Below, piece after piece: positions 1 to 10,061 of a stretch of 64,000 nucleotides of DNA; position 1 is the stretch's first letter; the number at the start of each line of letters is the position of its first letter. The notes beneath the pieces are model-generated. The model was not told the origin of the DNA. It was given only the letters and a program-made list of their open reading frames with translations, and searched no databases. Source of the DNA: Spirosoma telluris (GTDB lineage Bacteria > Bacteroidota > Bacteroidia > Cytophagales > Spirosomataceae); assembly GCA_003259005.1 (NCBI GenBank), contig QLII01000002.1, positions 124,001-188,000 of the forward strand. Direction: 5' to 3'. The translations under genes were made by a program, and so were the position numbers.

Positions 1-31
1 CCACTTACGGTACCTTGCCTTCGCTCAACTA

Positions 32-666
32 ATGTATAGCCTTCGGGTAGAAACTCTACTGGTTGATCAACTTTCTCTTTTTAGGTTTATGAATTCGATA
101 GCGAACAATTTCCTTGCCGACATGGGTGGTCCGATACCTACCGTCGAGTTGACTGAGTTTGGTGACTTCACCTGCGGCCAGTGCCGCCGGAGCCGGAGCT
201 TACTCACGTCGGTATTAAACGCCTTCGATGGCCGGGTTCGGTATACCTACCGCCACTTTCCCAACGACCGGTGTGAAGCATCCAAAATGGCTGCGCTAGC
301 GGCTGAAGCCGCACGCCGGCAAGATCAATTCTGGCCTATGTATCAGGCGTTATTTACACTGCCAAACATTACCCGGACAACACTTTCTGTGCTTGCCATT
401 AGTCTGGGGTTACAATACCATCAGTTTCTAACCGATTTGGATGATGATGACCTGCATCATCGTATTGAAGCCGACCGAGGAGAAGGACACCAACTCGGCG
501 TACTGACGACACCCACGCTGTTCGTTGGCGGGCAACGATTTTACGGAAAGATGACGTTGTCCCGTCTGGCCCCCTAATCCAGTCTCACCTAAGTCGCTAC
601 GTTCAGCCCGTGCTCAGTAAAGTGGATGTTGCCAGGGGAGTGATCTACTGGGGACGGGGTGAATAA
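32..666 (+). CDS. DsbA-like thioredoxin-fold oxidoreductase, apparent frameshift
   Basis: Thioredoxin-fold protein of the DsbA/Thioredoxin_4 group, expected to carry out thiol-disulfide exchange. The visible redox site is CGQC in the segment GDFTCGQC, followed by the helical insert typical of DsbA and a cis-Pro loop (TTPTLFVGG). As read, the frame stops at 575-577 after SRLAP. Adding one C to the C5 run at 570-574 carries the frame on through LIQSHLSRYVQPVL to a stop at 664-666, giving about 211 residues. The first ATG is at 32, but the frame is open to the left edge, so the true start may lie outside the window; MNSIANN at about residue 20 is another candidate. No clear signal peptide is visible. 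The fold is confident, the partner is unknown. Confidence 0.72.
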
Positions 667-715
667 TACGTGAAGGAAGCCGTAATGGTTTGACACTAGG
701 CTCACCATAACTCCT

Positions 716-2791
716 TCAGTCAGGATCAGGCAAGGGGGAATTAGGGTCAATTGGGTCAATTGAAACGGTTTTTCGGATCCCCAGTTTATCCATCCGGTAC
801 TCTAGTGTTGTTGGTTTTAGGTTGAGTACTTCGGCCGCGCCGTTGCTGCCCCGAATGCGGCCATTAGTGCGCTTGAGCACAGCCAGAATGTATTCCCGTT
901 CGGTTTGCAGCTGAATCTGTTTTATGTCATTCAGGTCTTTAGGAAGGGAAACCGTCGACTGATTAGGGTCATGAATACCATTCACCGGAGGTGGAGTGGG
1001 CCTGCTGGCCATGAAGAGATTGCTTACTAAAGGTCGACCTAATTCAAGAGGTGTCTGTCCGTCATTAAGAATCACTGCCTGCTCCATGACGTTTTCCAGC
1101 TCCCGGATGTTACCCGGCCAGGCGTAGTTGACCAGGTCGTCAAGTACCTGAGGGTTGATACCCCGAAACGATTTTCCCATTTTCCGGGCTGATTTCTGAG
1201 CGAAGAAAGTAGCCAGTAGAGGAATATCCCCAGTTCGTTCGCGCAGGGCCGGTAACGTAATGGGGAAGGTTGCAAGCCGGAAATAAAGATCCATCCGAAA
1301 GCGCCCTTCGGCCACTTCTTTTTCCAGACTACGGTTCGTAGCGGCAATAACACGCACATCGGTTTTTATGGACGTTTTACCCCCTATTCGCTCGATCTCC
1401 TTCTCCTGTAATACCCGTAGTAGCTTGGCCTGTAACTCCAGCGGTAACTCCCCGATTTCATCCAGGAAAATAGTCCCCTCCTGAGCCAGTTCAAACTTGC
1501 CGATCCGTTTTTCAAAAGCCCCCGTGAAAGCTCCTTTCTCGTGGCCAAACAGCTCTGACTCGATGAGTGTGGCAGGCAGTGCAGCACAGTTTATTTTGAC
1601 TAAAATCTTGCTATTCCGGGGAGATAGGTTGTGAATAGCCCTGGCAATTAGTTCTTTGCCGGTCCCACTTTCGCCCAGAATCAGCACCGTTGTATTGGTA
1701 TAGGCAACCTGATTTACCTGATCGAAAACTTGCAGCAAGGACTGGCTTCGGCCGATGATTTCTTCAAAATTGGCGGTTGTTTTTACCTCTTCCTGAAGAT
1801 AATTCTTCTCGCGCTGGAGCTGTTCACTGAGCCGGGCTACCTCCTCAAAAGCCAGTACACGTTCCAGCATCAGGACGATTGGCTGTTCTAACCGCTCTAA
1901 CAGGGTCAGGTGCGAGGAACGGTACACGTCGGGTTTGCGGCTCAGAAACAGGATCACGAACGAATCGTTGCTGTTCATTCGGAGCGGCATAGCCAGCCCC
2001 GACTGGAGCCGAAATGATTTGGCGAGTACCTGCCCATAGCGATGGGTTTGACAAAAGTCCTCGAAGGTCTCTTCATTATAGCGCACAGGTTCATCAAAGC
2101 GCATCCCGGTTTGCATCGCCATCAGTTGTTCTGCTGAACTACCGGTCATTGGTTGCAGATCGGTCAGGGTGAGGGCTTTGTATTCGTCAAATCCGATCTG
2201 GTAGAAGTTATAACTCTGGTTAATACCTTTTTTTTTGTACTGAATCGTCAGAAAGTCGAATGGTATGTAAGGCTGTAGTAACCTGGCTGCATTCAGTAGT
2301 TTCTGCTCCCAGCTTTCCGACGCTGACAAAGCGTCGGTCAGGCCAATTTGCAGGGCTTTTTCCTCCCGTAGTCTCATCTCAACGCTGTGCGCGTGACGGT
2401 ACCGGCTGATTTCCAGCGTTGTCAGAATATCTTTTTCCCGAAACGGCTTCACAATGTAGCCGCTGGGTTGCGTCGCTTTTACCTGCTCCAGTACACTTTT
2501 GTTATCATTGGCCGAGATGTAGATAAACGGAATACCCTGGTCTTCGAGCTGTTTGGCCAGGTCGATTCCGGTTTCTTTTCCTTTCAGATAAATGTCGAGC
2601 AACACCATATCGGGCCTATGCTGGGCAATAAGTGTCAGGGCTTCGTTCACAGAATCGGCAACTCCCAGAACGGGATAACCGGCAACGCGCAGAATCAATC
2701 TCAGGTCATTGGCGATGATGTATTCATCTTCCACGATCAGTATCTGACAGGCTGAGGTGGAGGAAAGGGGAGGCTTAAGTTGTTGCTGCAT
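716..2791 (-). CDS. NtrC-family sigma-54 response regulator (REC-GAF-AAA+-Fis)
   Basis: A 691-residue enhancer-binding activator. Order of domains: receiver at about 14-130 with phospho-acceptor D66 (LLDIYLKG) and K115; a GAF-like region at about 155-310; a coiled linker; a sigma-54 AAA+ domain at about 345-580 with Walker A GESGTGKE (373-380) and the sigma-54-contacting GAFTGA loop (420-425); and a Fis-type helix-turn-helix near the C-terminus (GRIRGSNGAAEVLNL). It should hydrolyse ATP to remodel sigma-54 RNA polymerase when its receiver is phosphorylated by a partner kinase. No kinase is adjacent on this strand; the TPR kinase at 5532 is a possible partner only by proximity. The target promoter is not identified. 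Confidence 0.93.
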   Translation of the reverse strand: MQQQLKPPLSSTSACQILIVEDEYIIANDLRLILRVAGYPVLGVADSVNEALTLIAQHRPDMVLLDIYLKGKETGIDLAKQLEDQGIPFIYISANDNKSVLEQVKATQPSGYIVKPFREKDILTTLEISRYRHAHSVEMRLREEKALQIGLTDALSASESWEQKLLNAARLLQPYIPFDFLTIQYKKKGINQSYNFYQIGFDEYKALTLTDLQPMTGSSAEQLMAMQTGMRFDEPVRYNEETFEDFCQTHRYGQVLAKSFRLQSGLAMPLRMNSNDSFVILFLSRKPDVYRSSHLTLLERLEQPIVLMLERVLAFEEVARLSEQLQREKNYLQEEVKTTANFEEIIGRSQSLLQVFDQVNQVAYTNTTVLILGESGTGKELIARAIHNLSPRNSKILVKINCAALPATLIESELFGHEKGAFTGAFEKRIGKFELAQEGTIFLDEIGELPLELQAKLLRVLQEKEIERIGGKTSIKTDVRVIAATNRSLEKEVAEGRFRMDLYFRLATFPITLPALRERTGDIPLLATFFAQKSARKMGKSFRGINPQVLDDLVNYAWPGNIRELENVMEQAVILNDGQTPLELGRPLVSNLFMASRPTPPPVNGIHDPNQSTVSLPKDLNDIKQIQLQTEREYILAVLKRTNGRIRGSNGAAEVLNLKPTTLEYRMDKLGIRKTVSIDPIDPNSPLPDPD

Positions 2792-3268
2792 AGTCTGGTA
2801 ATATCCGGAAGGGTAAAATTCGAACCGCCTTTTATATTGACCTACAAAAATTGCGCCCGTAGCAGGGTAACAAGTAAAGGTAAACAGTTAATCTCCGGGT
2901 AGTTACTCCTTTATATATAACTACCCACTGATCAGCTATTGTGGTAGGAAATGTGATTTTTTTTTCTTGAAATTTAATTTACCAAGGTGTTTCGATCGGC
3001 ATAAAACTTATTCTCCAGCCTGAAAAAACTACAGACAAGCTGTGGAAAAACCCAGATTTACTGGAGTTCTCCAGTTTGCTTTAACAAGGTCACTAGTCAT
3101 CAAAGAAATAGCGGCTAGGGATCGCTAACAATGGTGAGAAGCCTGTCATCGATCATGCATGATTTCGTCCGCCATTCGACCTATGATAAACCCCAGAAAT
3201 AATGGAGTAGTCTACTAAAAGTCTGAATTATTTGGATGCTTATGCAGTTGACTAGCTTCTTTCTACGA

Positions 3269-3310
3269 TTAGAAATAGCCCCTTATCCGTTGATTAAGGG
3301 CTATTTCTAA
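3269..3310. terminator. Hairpin, probable terminator
   Basis: Arms TTAGAAATAGCCCCTTA and TAAGGGCTATTTCTAA pair except for one bulged C, around a 9-base loop. It is the only structured element I see in the 626-base gap between the divergent regulator at 2791 and the SDR at 3418; the rest of that gap is AT-rich presumed promoter DNA without a clear gene. No strong U-tract follows, so a terminator role is inferred. Confidence 0.5.
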
Positions 3311-3417
3311 AATTCCTGATCGAAGATGAATATTGGCACAAAAGCGGATAGAGAAGCAGTGGTGCTGGACTTTCAACGGAATTCAACTAGCTCCTGACAT
3401 ACCACAACTGTGTACTC

Positions 3418-4116
3418 ATGGCTACCATATTCATAACCGGTGCTTCTGGCGGGCTAGGCCAGGTCGTCACCCAAACCCTGCTGAACGAAGGGCATCTCGT
3501 TATTGCTACGCGACAGTACAGCGACAATCCACACAACCTTATTCATGGCTTCTCAGACCTGCTGTTTACCTATGAAACAGATCTGTCGGACGAAGCCCAA
3601 GTTCAACCGTTGATTCAACGGGTTATTCGCAATCACGGCCCTATTGATGCAGCGATCTTGTTAGCGGGTGGCTATACGGGTGGTTCTCTGGTGGAGACGA
3701 CTGGAGACTTACTTGAGCGTATGATAACGCTGAATTTTAAAACGGCTTATTATGTGGTCCAACCTCTGTTTGACCACATGAGTCACCAGCCTACCGGAGG
3801 GCGGTTTGTCCTTATCGGTGCGAGGCAAGCTTTAAACGCCCAATTCGGTCGGCAAGCAGTGGCGTATACGTTATCCAAGTCACTATTGTTCGAATTATCG
3901 AACCTGATCAATGCGTCGGGTGAGGAGTATGATATTGTCTCCACGGTTATTGCGGCCAGTGTTATTGATACCGCTGCTAACCGTCAGGCTATGCCGGATG
4001 CTGACTTTACGGCCTGGGTCAATCCACAAACACTGGCAGACACAATCGCCTTTGTGCTGTTTGGAGCGGGCCGCGCCCTGATGGAACCCATACTTAAGGT
4101 GTACAATCGAGCCTGA
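3418..4116 (+). CDS. Short-chain dehydrogenase/reductase (SDR)
   Basis: A 232-residue classical SDR. The N-terminal nucleotide-binding motif is TGASGGLG (residues 7-14), and the catalytic Tyr-Lys pair is in YTLSK. The middle NNAG-type motif is replaced by LAGGYTGG, as in some divergent SDRs of about this length. It should be a soluble NAD(P)-dependent oxidoreductase, substrate unknown. It starts a co-directional run with the NDH-2 gene 41 bases downstream, so the two may be co-transcribed. Confidence 0.85.
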   Translation: MATIFITGASGGLGQVVTQTLLNEGHLVIATRQYSDNPHNLIHGFSDLLFTYETDLSDEAQVQPLIQRVIRNHGPIDAAILLAGGYTGGSLVETTGDLLERMITLNFKTAYYVVQPLFDHMSHQPTGGRFVLIGARQALNAQFGRQAVAYTLSKSLLFELSNLINASGEEYDIVSTVIAASVIDTAANRQAMPDADFTAWVNPQTLADTIAFVLFGAGRALMEPILKVYNRA

Positions 4117-4157
4117 TCACAGGCTGTTAACCAATTCACTCGTAAACGAATTTACTG

Positions 4158-5477
4158 ATGGAGGTCAACATTCCAAATTCCAGTTTACCCCGCGTTGTCA
4201 TCGTTGGCAGTGGGTTTGGCGGTATACAACTGGCAAAGTCCCTAAAAGGAAAAGCGTTTGAGGTGGTATTGATCGACAAGAATAATTACCACACGTTTTT
4301 ACCGCTGCTTTATCAGGTGGCAACGGCTGGGCTGGAACCAGATGCTATTGCCGAACCTGTTCGTGAAATCTTCAACGGACAGCCCCATTTCCATTTTCGA
4401 ATGGCGGAGGTTCTTCAGATTGATCCACAGCAAAATGAACTGAATACGACAATTGGTACACTGCAGTATGATTACCTCGTGCTGGCCTGTGGTTCACAAG
4501 CCAATTTTTACCGGAATGACGAGTTGACGCGCCATGCCCTACCCATGAAGACGGTGAGAAATGCCCTGGCCTTACGGAGTCGCCTGCTGGAAAACAGTGA
4601 GCGAGCGCTGGAACTATCCGACAAGCAACAACAACTCGAACAGTTAAACATCATTATTGCTGGCGGTGGTCCAACGGGTGTTGAACTGGCTGGTGCCATT
4701 GCTGAACTGCGCGATGTTGTACTGACCAAAGACTACCCCGAACTGCCCATAAAACACATGAAGATCCACCTGGTCGAGGGGAACAACCGCTTATTAAAAA
4801 GTATGGGAGAAGACTCCTCCAGGAAAGCCCGTCAGTTCTTGAATCAGATGGGCGTAACCGTTCATTTGAACGCCCTGGTTCAATCCTACGATGGAACGGT
4901 CATTACCCTTAGTAACGGAGATATGCATGCCGCCAGGACCTTGTTTTGGACCGCCGGGGTCGAAGGCGTGATCATTCCGGGGTTATCACCCGCCAGCATT
5001 GGAAAAGGGAGTCGATATGTTGTTAATGCGTTTAATCAGGTGGCGGGCTATGAAAATGTGTTTGCCATTGGCGATAATGCCCTTCAGGTATTTCCTGATT
5101 ATCCACTTGGCCTTCCGGGATTGGCTCCCCCATCCATTCAACAAGGCCAATGGCTGGCTAAGAATTTAGTTTCCCTGCATCAAAAACAACCACTTCAACC
5201 GTTTCGCTACGCGGATAAAGGGGTAATGGCTGTTATTGGCCGAAACCGGGCGGTCGTTGAACTACCCTTCTGGCACACGCAGGGTTTTATAGCCTGGCTA
5301 CTCTGGATGGGCGTACACCTATTGTTACTGGTTGGTTTCCGCAACAAAGCGTCCACGGTACTGAACTGGGTGGTCAATTACTTCAGCTACAGCCGGGCTT
5401 CTAGGCTAATTACTCGATTTCAGAATACTCCCGTTGAATCAGTGACCAGCGTTTCTGGTGCATCCGTTCCGCTTTAA
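4158..5477 (+). CDS. ndh: Type II NADH:quinone oxidoreductase (NDH-2)
   Basis: A 439-residue flavoprotein with two dinucleotide-binding Rossmann motifs: GSGFGG at 17-22 for FAD and GGGPTG at 169-174 for NADH. The family signature APPSIQQGQ appears at about residue 325, and a hydrophobic amphipathic C-terminal stretch (AWLLWMGVHLLLLVGF) should anchor it to the inner face of the membrane. It oxidises NADH and reduces quinone without pumping protons. Length and motif spacing match the family. It lies between the SDR and the kinase gene, with only 54 bases to the chosen kinase start. Confidence 0.93.
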   Translation: MEVNIPNSSLPRVVIVGSGFGGIQLAKSLKGKAFEVVLIDKNNYHTFLPLLYQVATAGLEPDAIAEPVREIFNGQPHFHFRMAEVLQIDPQQNELNTTIGTLQYDYLVLACGSQANFYRNDELTRHALPMKTVRNALALRSRLLENSERALELSDKQQQLEQLNIIIAGGGPTGVELAGAIAELRDVVLTKDYPELPIKHMKIHLVEGNNRLLKSMGEDSSRKARQFLNQMGVTVHLNALVQSYDGTVITLSNGDMHAARTLFWTAGVEGVIIPGLSPASIGKGSRYVVNAFNQVAGYENVFAIGDNALQVFPDYPLGLPGLAPPSIQQGQWLAKNLVSLHQKQPLQPFRYADKGVMAVIGRNRAVVELPFWHTQGFIAWLLWMGVHLLLLVGFRNKASTVLNWVVNYFSYSRASRLITRFQNTPVESVTSVSGASVPL

Positions 5478-5531
5478 CCATCAAAAGCATTGTTTCAGTG
5501 TTGCCGCCAGTATTTTTATCTAATTGAAATA

Positions 5532-8015
5532 ATGAAGCTATTAATTCTAGTGGCCGTTGGTGTTCTTTTTAGTATACCAGCCCTGTCTCAGTCATTTAGC
5601 GCTAATGCCGATAGTATAAAAAAGGTATTGGAGACTAGCCCGCGCGATACTAATCGGGTGAAAATGCTACTTGCTTTGGGTCATATCCTGGTTTTCAAAT
5701 CAGGTGAAGCAAATACTGATCTGGATTCGGCCGTATTGCTCAGTCAACAGGCTTACGCGCTTAGTCACTCATTAGGTTACTTAAGAGGGAAAGGGTTGAG
5801 TTTTATGATCTGCGCTCAGGCATACCGCGAAAAAGGGAATCGACCACAGGCCAGGCGCTTTACCCAACGGGCAGTCGATTTATTGGTAAGGTATGGTTCT
5901 AAAGAGGATCAGGCCGATGCTTGCATAGAACTGGCTAATTATTATGAAAATTCTGGTCAGGACTTGAATGAGCAGATTCATCTGTATGATCGAGCCATTC
6001 CCCTTTTGCAGCAGACAACTAATAAATTGAAGCTGGCCAATGCCTTACACGATAGGGGTGATCTATATCAGATCCGTTCAGACTATCCACAATCCCTGCA
6101 GGATCTTCAAGGGGCACTTGGCCTTTATCGAAGCATTGGATACGCTGACCTTCAAGGTATTTATAAACTAATTGGTTCGGTTTATGAGCGCAAAAGTAAG
6201 TATGCTGAAGCGCTTAAGTATGATTCACTTGCACTTAGGCTGGCTGAACAGCGAAAGGATTCCTATCAACAATCACTTATTCTTTCCCAAATCTCAGGTA
6301 CACACGGTAAACAAGGTAAATTACAACAAGCCTTTAATGAGCAGCAAAGTGCATTATCTATCCAGAAGATACATGGCTATAAGGAAATTTATGATTCGTA
6401 CCTGTCACTTTCTTCACTGAGCTGTTCTCAGGGTTACTTCAATATTGCGCTGTTTTATAATTTGGAGGCATTAAAAAGAGCAATTGATAACGGTGATATC
6501 GAGAAACAGATCTACGCTTACTATGTCTTAGGCTATGTTTACTTCCAGGCCAATCTGGTTGAGAAAAGTATTGAGGCCTTCAAAAAATCATTAGCGATCA
6601 GTCGGCAAAAGAACCAACCTATTGATGCGCGTATGGCAACCTTGTTGACCAGAGCACTGCTTAAAAAGGGGAAAGCGTCGGAAGGGCTGCAATTTCTGCG
6701 AACAATGGCACAACATAATGCCGGACTAGGCGTGCCAGCCACGACAAATGACAAGCGGATGATGGCCGAAGGCTTTGGAACTTGCTATGCTGCCCTCAAG
6801 CAGGATCAACGAGCCGAGCGGTATTTCAAGGAAAGTATTGCCTTAGGTAAACAGTCTGACTACGACGATTGTCTGATTGCTTACTTAGGCGCAAGCCGTT
6901 TTTTTGTGTCCAGAGGCCAATATACCAAAGCCCGTCCCTATATCAACCAACTATTGGCGGCCCCGCCGGGCATTGTGCCACCCAATGCGTTGAAAGATGT
7001 TCACCTATTAAGTTATAAAGCGGACTCAGCCACAGGAAATTATCTGATCGCTATTGCCCATTATCAGCAGTATAAAATCATGAATGATTCGCTGTTCAAT
7101 ATCGCTAAAAGCCGACAATTTGATGAACTGCAGGTCCAATATGAAACCAGTCAGAAAGAACAGCGTATTCAACGGTTAATGCAAAAAGAATTGCGACAGC
7201 GAAGTGAACTGGATCGTACAAAAATGACGCGTAACGGTATCATTAGCGGAGCCGGGATGCTGGCTTTGTTGCTGGGGCTAAGCTACAACAGGTACTGGCT
7301 TAAAAGTCGAAGCAATCGCTTACTGGAAATGAAACAAACCGAAATTAATCAGAAAAACCATTCCTTGCAGACTCTGCTTGAAGAGAAAGAATGGCTACTA
7401 AAGGAGATTCACCATCGGGTGAAAAATAACCTTCAGATCATAAGCAGTTTGCTTCACTCCCAGGGTATTTTCCTTAAAGACGAAGCGGCCCAGTCGGCCA
7501 TCCGGGAAAGCCAAAACCGGGTCCATGCCATGGCGCTGATTCACCAGAAGCTCTATCAGTCGGAACGACTGACGGCTATTCCCATGGCAGGTTATGTGAC
7601 GGAGATCGTCGATTACCTGATACAATCGTTTGATCGGGAAGATACGGTTCGGAAGCAGATTTCACTGGCTCCCATTGATCTGGATGTGACACTTGCCGTT
7701 CCCCTGGGACTAATTATCAACGAAGCCGTAACCAATTCCCTAAAACATGCCTTTCCATCCAATCAGACGGGGATTATTGGTATTGCTCTGAAAAGGTTGG
7801 ACAGCCAAACGTACCAGCTTACGATTAAGGATAATGGGATTGGTCTGCCTGCTGATATACATCCAAACCGTAGTCAGACGTTAGGCATGAGCCTGATTCA
7901 GGGGTTAAGCAAGCAATTGAGTGGTCTTTTACAAATCTATCAAAACGATGGTGTTCAGATAAGCCTGACGTTTAAAGAAGAAAAAATAACCCGATCAGAG
8001 TTGATGTACAACTAA
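5532..8015 (+). CDS. TPR-containing HisKA_2 sensor histidine kinase
   Basis: About 827 residues from the chosen ATG at 5532, which gives a clean Sec signal peptide (MKLLILVAVGVLFSIPALSQ); an upstream in-frame ATG at 5490 would add 14 non-signal residues. Order: signal peptide, about ten tetratricopeptide-like helical repeats (about 40-510), a coiled segment, one membrane helix (about 566-585), a second coiled coil, a HisKA_2 phospho-acceptor box at about 624-640 (KEIHHRVKNNLQ), and a HATPase domain with the N box (NEAVTNSLKHAF) and G box (DNGIGLP). The TPR part would sit in the periplasm and sense a protein or peptide; the kinase part is cytoplasmic. The output partner is unknown; a lone receiver protein is encoded convergently at 8368-8778. 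Confidence 0.92.
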   Translation: MKLLILVAVGVLFSIPALSQSFSANADSIKKVLETSPRDTNRVKMLLALGHILVFKSGEANTDLDSAVLLSQQAYALSHSLGYLRGKGLSFMICAQAYREKGNRPQARRFTQRAVDLLVRYGSKEDQADACIELANYYENSGQDLNEQIHLYDRAIPLLQQTTNKLKLANALHDRGDLYQIRSDYPQSLQDLQGALGLYRSIGYADLQGIYKLIGSVYERKSKYAEALKYDSLALRLAEQRKDSYQQSLILSQISGTHGKQGKLQQAFNEQQSALSIQKIHGYKEIYDSYLSLSSLSCSQGYFNIALFYNLEALKRAIDNGDIEKQIYAYYVLGYVYFQANLVEKSIEAFKKSLAISRQKNQPIDARMATLLTRALLKKGKASEGLQFLRTMAQHNAGLGVPATTNDKRMMAEGFGTCYAALKQDQRAERYFKESIALGKQSDYDDCLIAYLGASRFFVSRGQYTKARPYINQLLAAPPGIVPPNALKDVHLLSYKADSATGNYLIAIAHYQQYKIMNDSLFNIAKSRQFDELQVQYETSQKEQRIQRLMQKELRQRSELDRTKMTRNGIISGAGMLALLLGLSYNRYWLKSRSNRLLEMKQTEINQKNHSLQTLLEEKEWLLKEIHHRVKNNLQIISSLLHSQGIFLKDEAAQSAIRESQNRVHAMALIHQKLYQSERLTAIPMAGYVTEIVDYLIQSFDREDTVRKQISLAPIDLDVTLAVPLGLIINEAVTNSLKHAFPSNQTGIIGIALKRLDSQTYQLTIKDNGIGLPADIHPNRSQTLGMSLIQGLSKQLSGLLQIYQNDGVQISLTFKEEKITRSELMYN

Positions 8016-8367
8016 CGATTGTATTATCCTATCCATGCGAGCAGTGAAAGCATAGTAGAAAAGAGATAAGTATCACACAAAGAAGCTAATTTTTATCTTT
8101 TATTTCAACATTTGATATGCACCTCTATACTGAAAAAGTACCTCTATTTTTTAGCCGGGAATATGTTTAGAGCCGACCTTGAATACTCTTCGAATAGGCT
8201 GATCAACTAATAAGAACCAATTTTTTCGATTTTTGAAAAAACGCTATTGGTTGTCTTTAAGAGCTTATAACCACAAAACAACCTTTATAGGTAAATCAGT
8301 TTGCCCTAAGGGGTCCAATCGCTTCGATTCTTGGCCAACCTATAGGCAAAACGGGCTAGTTTATAAT
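8016..8367. other. Intergenic, no gene recognised
   Basis: A 352-base AT-rich gap between the convergent kinase and receiver genes. I see no plausible coding frame and no strong perfect hairpin. Confidence 0.6.
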
Positions 8368-8778
8368 CTATTCAACTTTCCTTATCCAGACAGTTAGTAA
8401 ACACCTGACTAGTTCTGTCAAATCGGCAAACTGATGAGGCTTGGTTACGAAAGCATTAGCACCTGCTAAGTAGCACTTCTGTCGATCATCGTCAGAAACA
8501 GAGGTAGAGCAAATGATGACGGGGATAGTTCGGTAAAAGGGATGAATCCGTAACTGCTCCACCAGCTCAGCCCCATTCAGTCTGGGCATATTCAAATCAG
8601 TTAGAATAAATACCGGAAGGGGCATTACCTGCAAACTGTCCACAGCCTCTTCACCATCTTTGGCAAACATGGGCGTAAGTTGAGGACAGGCTAGCTTAAA
8701 CGCCTGGCCCATTAACCAGCGATCATCTTCATCATCATCAACAATTAATACGGGGGTAGTCGTCGACAAGGTTTTCAT
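8368..8778 (-). CDS. Stand-alone response-regulator receiver protein
   Basis: A 136-residue single-domain receiver. The acidic pocket is DDDEDD near residues 14-19, the phospho-acceptor is D61 (LTDLNMPRLNG), followed by the conserved Thr/Ser (CSTSV) and the Lys of TKPH. No output domain follows, so it acts by protein contact, as in a phosphorelay intermediate or a CheY/Rcp-like protein. It is convergent with the TPR kinase, which makes that kinase a candidate partner by position only. Confidence 0.9.
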   Translation of the reverse strand: MKTLSTTTPVLIVDDDEDDRWLMGQAFKLACPQLTPMFAKDGEEAVDSLQVMPLPVFILTDLNMPRLNGAELVEQLRIHPFYRTIPVIICSTSVSDDDRQKCYLAGANAFVTKPHQFADLTELVRCLLTVWIRKVE

Positions 8779-8806
8779 AATGCAAATTGGGAGATTGTGA
8801 TAAAAA

Positions 8807-9406
8807 CTATTCTTCCTTTACTAGCGCATCCTTTCCGGTCATATCTGCCTCTTCATCAACTTGTAACCGGAGCGTCAGGAATAATAAAGCAATACTTAAG
8901 GCAATAAAAAACCACCCTACGAATTGCATGGAATCCTCACCTAGGGGCTGTAACAAAAGTATGAAGGCGATTCCGCCATAAATGAGTACGTTAAGAAAGT
9001 GAATAAGCGTACTTGAACTATCTCTGTTTTTCCCAGATGTCTGTAGACCAATAAATACGTACATGGCTTCTACTGCCTGAATAATTCCTATCAAAATACC
9101 CCAGGCACCCAATATGAAAACAATCCCTTGATTCGGATTGTGAATATAAAACAGCAGGGCAAGGCCAGCCAGAATATCCAGCATGCCTGCAAACAAAAAC
9201 CAGTTTGTGGCCCTTTTTTGATTAATCTGCCGATAGTAAATTGCCAGCCACCCGGCTATTATCATCTGAACACATAATGAATTCAGTACCAAGGGGTGTG
9301 GACTCCCAGAGAAAAACAGCAGTATTCCAATCCCTGCGAAAAGAGCTGAGCGTAGGTAAAGCAGCCACCAGGATTGACGGGCCGAGCGAAGCGTTGAAAA
9401 GGCCAT
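8807..9406 (-). CDS. DUF308/HdeD-like membrane protein
   Basis: A 199-residue protein with about six hydrophobic helices arranged as pairs (for example YLRSALFAGIGILLFF, LDILAGLALLFYI, FILGAWGILIGIIQ, GGIAFILLLQPL, WFFIALSIALLFL). This repeat pattern and the short acidic C-terminal tail fit the HdeD/DUF308 family, linked in enterobacteria to acid stress. The role here is unknown. It precedes the receiver gene on the same strand with a 28-base gap, so the two may be co-transcribed. Confidence 0.72.
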   Translation of the reverse strand: MAFSTLRSARQSWWLLYLRSALFAGIGILLFFSGSPHPLVLNSLCVQMIIAGWLAIYYRQINQKRATNWFLFAGMLDILAGLALLFYIHNPNQGIVFILGAWGILIGIIQAVEAMYVFIGLQTSGKNRDSSSTLIHFLNVLIYGGIAFILLLQPLGEDSMQFVGWFFIALSIALLFLTLRLQVDEEADMTGKDALVKEE

Positions 9407-9771
9407 ATAGAGTCAGGTTTTGTGTAGGTATTCACGGTCACAAATCGTTACGACATAGCAGCATTGTAGAGTTGTTTCAAACTGCTCGGGTAATTTTGAA
9501 AGTGTCTATAGATAACCTACAGGCGATATGCATGCCAGTCAACCAATCAAGGAACCATTTCAATAAAAAGCCTTAAACTTGGCTTAAAAGGCGCTTCTCT
9601 AATTCATATCTATTAACAAGCGAATAAGAAAGGCTCCAGCCAATTTGGATTTCTGCAGGTATACTCCAAAAATTTTCGGGGGATTGGCCCGTATATGGTC
9701 GCTATTTACCGAGACGATTCGCTCATTAATATGTAGGTGAGTGTTGAATACAGACGGACTATTTTAATGGC

Positions 9772-9906
9772 TGTCTTGTCCTAGAAATAAACCGACGTTT
9801 TTCTGAACGATGGTCGGGTAGGAGAGAAGTAGCCGAAGACAGGCATTTTGCGTCCAATAAAGCCGTTCAGTTTAACAGTTCAGTGATTAAGCTTAGGACA
9901 GACTTT
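9772..9906 (+). repeat. MITE-like or IS-end repeat, copy 1
   Basis: Starts TGTCTTGTCCTA and ends TAGGACAGACT, which are near inverted repeats, so it looks like a small non-coding element of about 130 bases. Positions 9775-9882 align with the reverse complement of 37177-37285: both begin CTTGTCCT, share GACGTTTTTCTGAACG and GTCGGGTAGGAG, and end near AGTTCA. It sits in the roughly 1-kb gap 9407-10521 that otherwise holds only the small minus-strand gene at 10062-10226 and its terminator. No transposase is present. Confidence 0.55.
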
Positions 9907-10007
9907 AACTGAACGAATGAAATTCAAAAACTACTTCAAACCTCTCTCTACGCCGGAGCTAATTTTTCAACCAAATGAGATGTTTCTGAGATTTAAGTAC
10001 AATTCGT

Positions 10008-10049
10008 TAAATCAAAAGGCCACTTTTGAACAAGTGGCCTTTTGATTTA
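10008..10049. terminator. Perfect 18-bp hairpin, probable terminator
   Basis: Arms TAAATCAAAAGGCCACTT and AAGTGGCCTTTTGATTTA are perfectly complementary around a 6-base loop, and T-rich flanks lie on both sides. It lies 12 bases after the stop of the small minus-strand gene at 10062-10226 and can serve as its terminator. Confidence 0.8.
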
Positions 10050-10061
10050 TTTGTGGGGTTT

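Noticed and set aside
3333..3400. Possible sigma-54 promoter (TGGCAC at about 3334) before the SDR
   Set aside because: The -12 element does not match; spacing to any TTGC is wrong, despite the nearby sigma-54 regulator gene.
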